Assembly (NCBI GenBank): GCA_022539475.1
Contig: VCMS01000122.1
Span: forward strand, 1 to 64,000
Length of the DNA: 64,000 nt
Direction of reading: 5' to 3'
Source: Gracilaria domingensis
Taxonomy: Eukaryota > Rhodophyta > Florideophyceae > Gracilariales > Gracilariaceae
Positions 63,820 through 64,000 of this stretch are shown here, in pieces. Below the pieces are notes generated by a model. The model searched no databases and had not been told where the DNA came from. It saw only the letters and a program-made list of their open reading frames with translations. The position numbers and the translations under genes are program-made. Within the stretch, counting starts at the first letter, position 1, and every line of letters starts with the position of its first letter.

Positions 63820-64000
63820 TTGAGCTCAGACCAATGACCGTTTTTAGTTGGCACAACTGGAAAACGAAAGCTTTCTCTGCTCCGAAACCACTCAACTTGA
63901 GTGGAGCTTTTTCAGGAACGGTCAAAATCAAGTACGGGTACAACTTTATGTTACCCAATTAGAAATCCGAAATATGAGACAAACGTTTGATGTGTACCAC
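63820..64000. other. Upstream flank of the PRMT3-N-like gene
   Basis: No gene seen up to the window edge. Confidence 0.4.

Overview
The window is nuclear DNA of a eukaryote. It carries Ty3/gypsy chromoviral retrotransposons, a SWR1-type chromatin remodeller, eIF6, NIP7, a gamma-tubulin complex subunit, a TBC RabGAP and spliceosomal introns. Nearly all host genes are single long exons, including one of 7.5 kb; only two introns-bearing genes could be supported. An intron-poor gene island beside a block of large LTR elements fits a red alga of the florideophyte type. That is an inference from architecture, not proven by any single gene.

Bases 1-26300 are a nested stack of LTR retrotransposons. 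Family-B element (+ strand, 2069-11459 and 23761-25832) has gag, pol with a C-terminal chromodomain, and a large ORF running antisense between pol and the 3' LTR. A family-A element (- strand, 11460-23755, two 989-bp LTRs, 5-bp target duplication CAACG) sits inside B's antisense ORF and carries its own antisense ORF in the same relative place. A second family-A element (1-2068, cut by the window edge) sits in the 5' LTR of B, leaving only about 12 bp of that LTR. B abuts a much older gypsy protease fossil (25833-26290). The antisense ORF, seen three times in two diverged families and always starting beside the 3' LTR, is the most interesting feature of the window.

Bases 27500-39400 are a gene cluster whose middle part (about 30.1-39.4 kb) is strikingly GC-rich. 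It contains a large disordered protein with a folded C-terminus, an F-box protein, a C2-like/WW/Kelch/RING protein, a small Gly-tract protein, an RluD-type pseudouridine synthase, a SLAC1/TehA-type anion channel, and a three-exon gene for a COX7C-like subunit of cytochrome c oxidase.

Bases 39400-64000 return to lower GC. They hold a POLD4-like DNA polymerase delta subunit, a TBC1D22/Gyp1-like RabGAP, an NADH/NAD-cap Nudix hydrolase, a cluster of LINE-type RNase H remnants (one with an inserted Tudor-like segment), a GT92-like membrane glycosyltransferase split by a 75-bp intron, eIF6, the SWR1-like ATPase, a GCP4-like gamma-tubulin complex protein, NIP7, and a stand-alone protein resembling the PRMT3 N-terminal region. 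eIF6 and NIP7 both serve 60S ribosome maturation but are about 11 kb apart with unrelated genes between. No tRNA, rRNA or CRISPR array was recognised.
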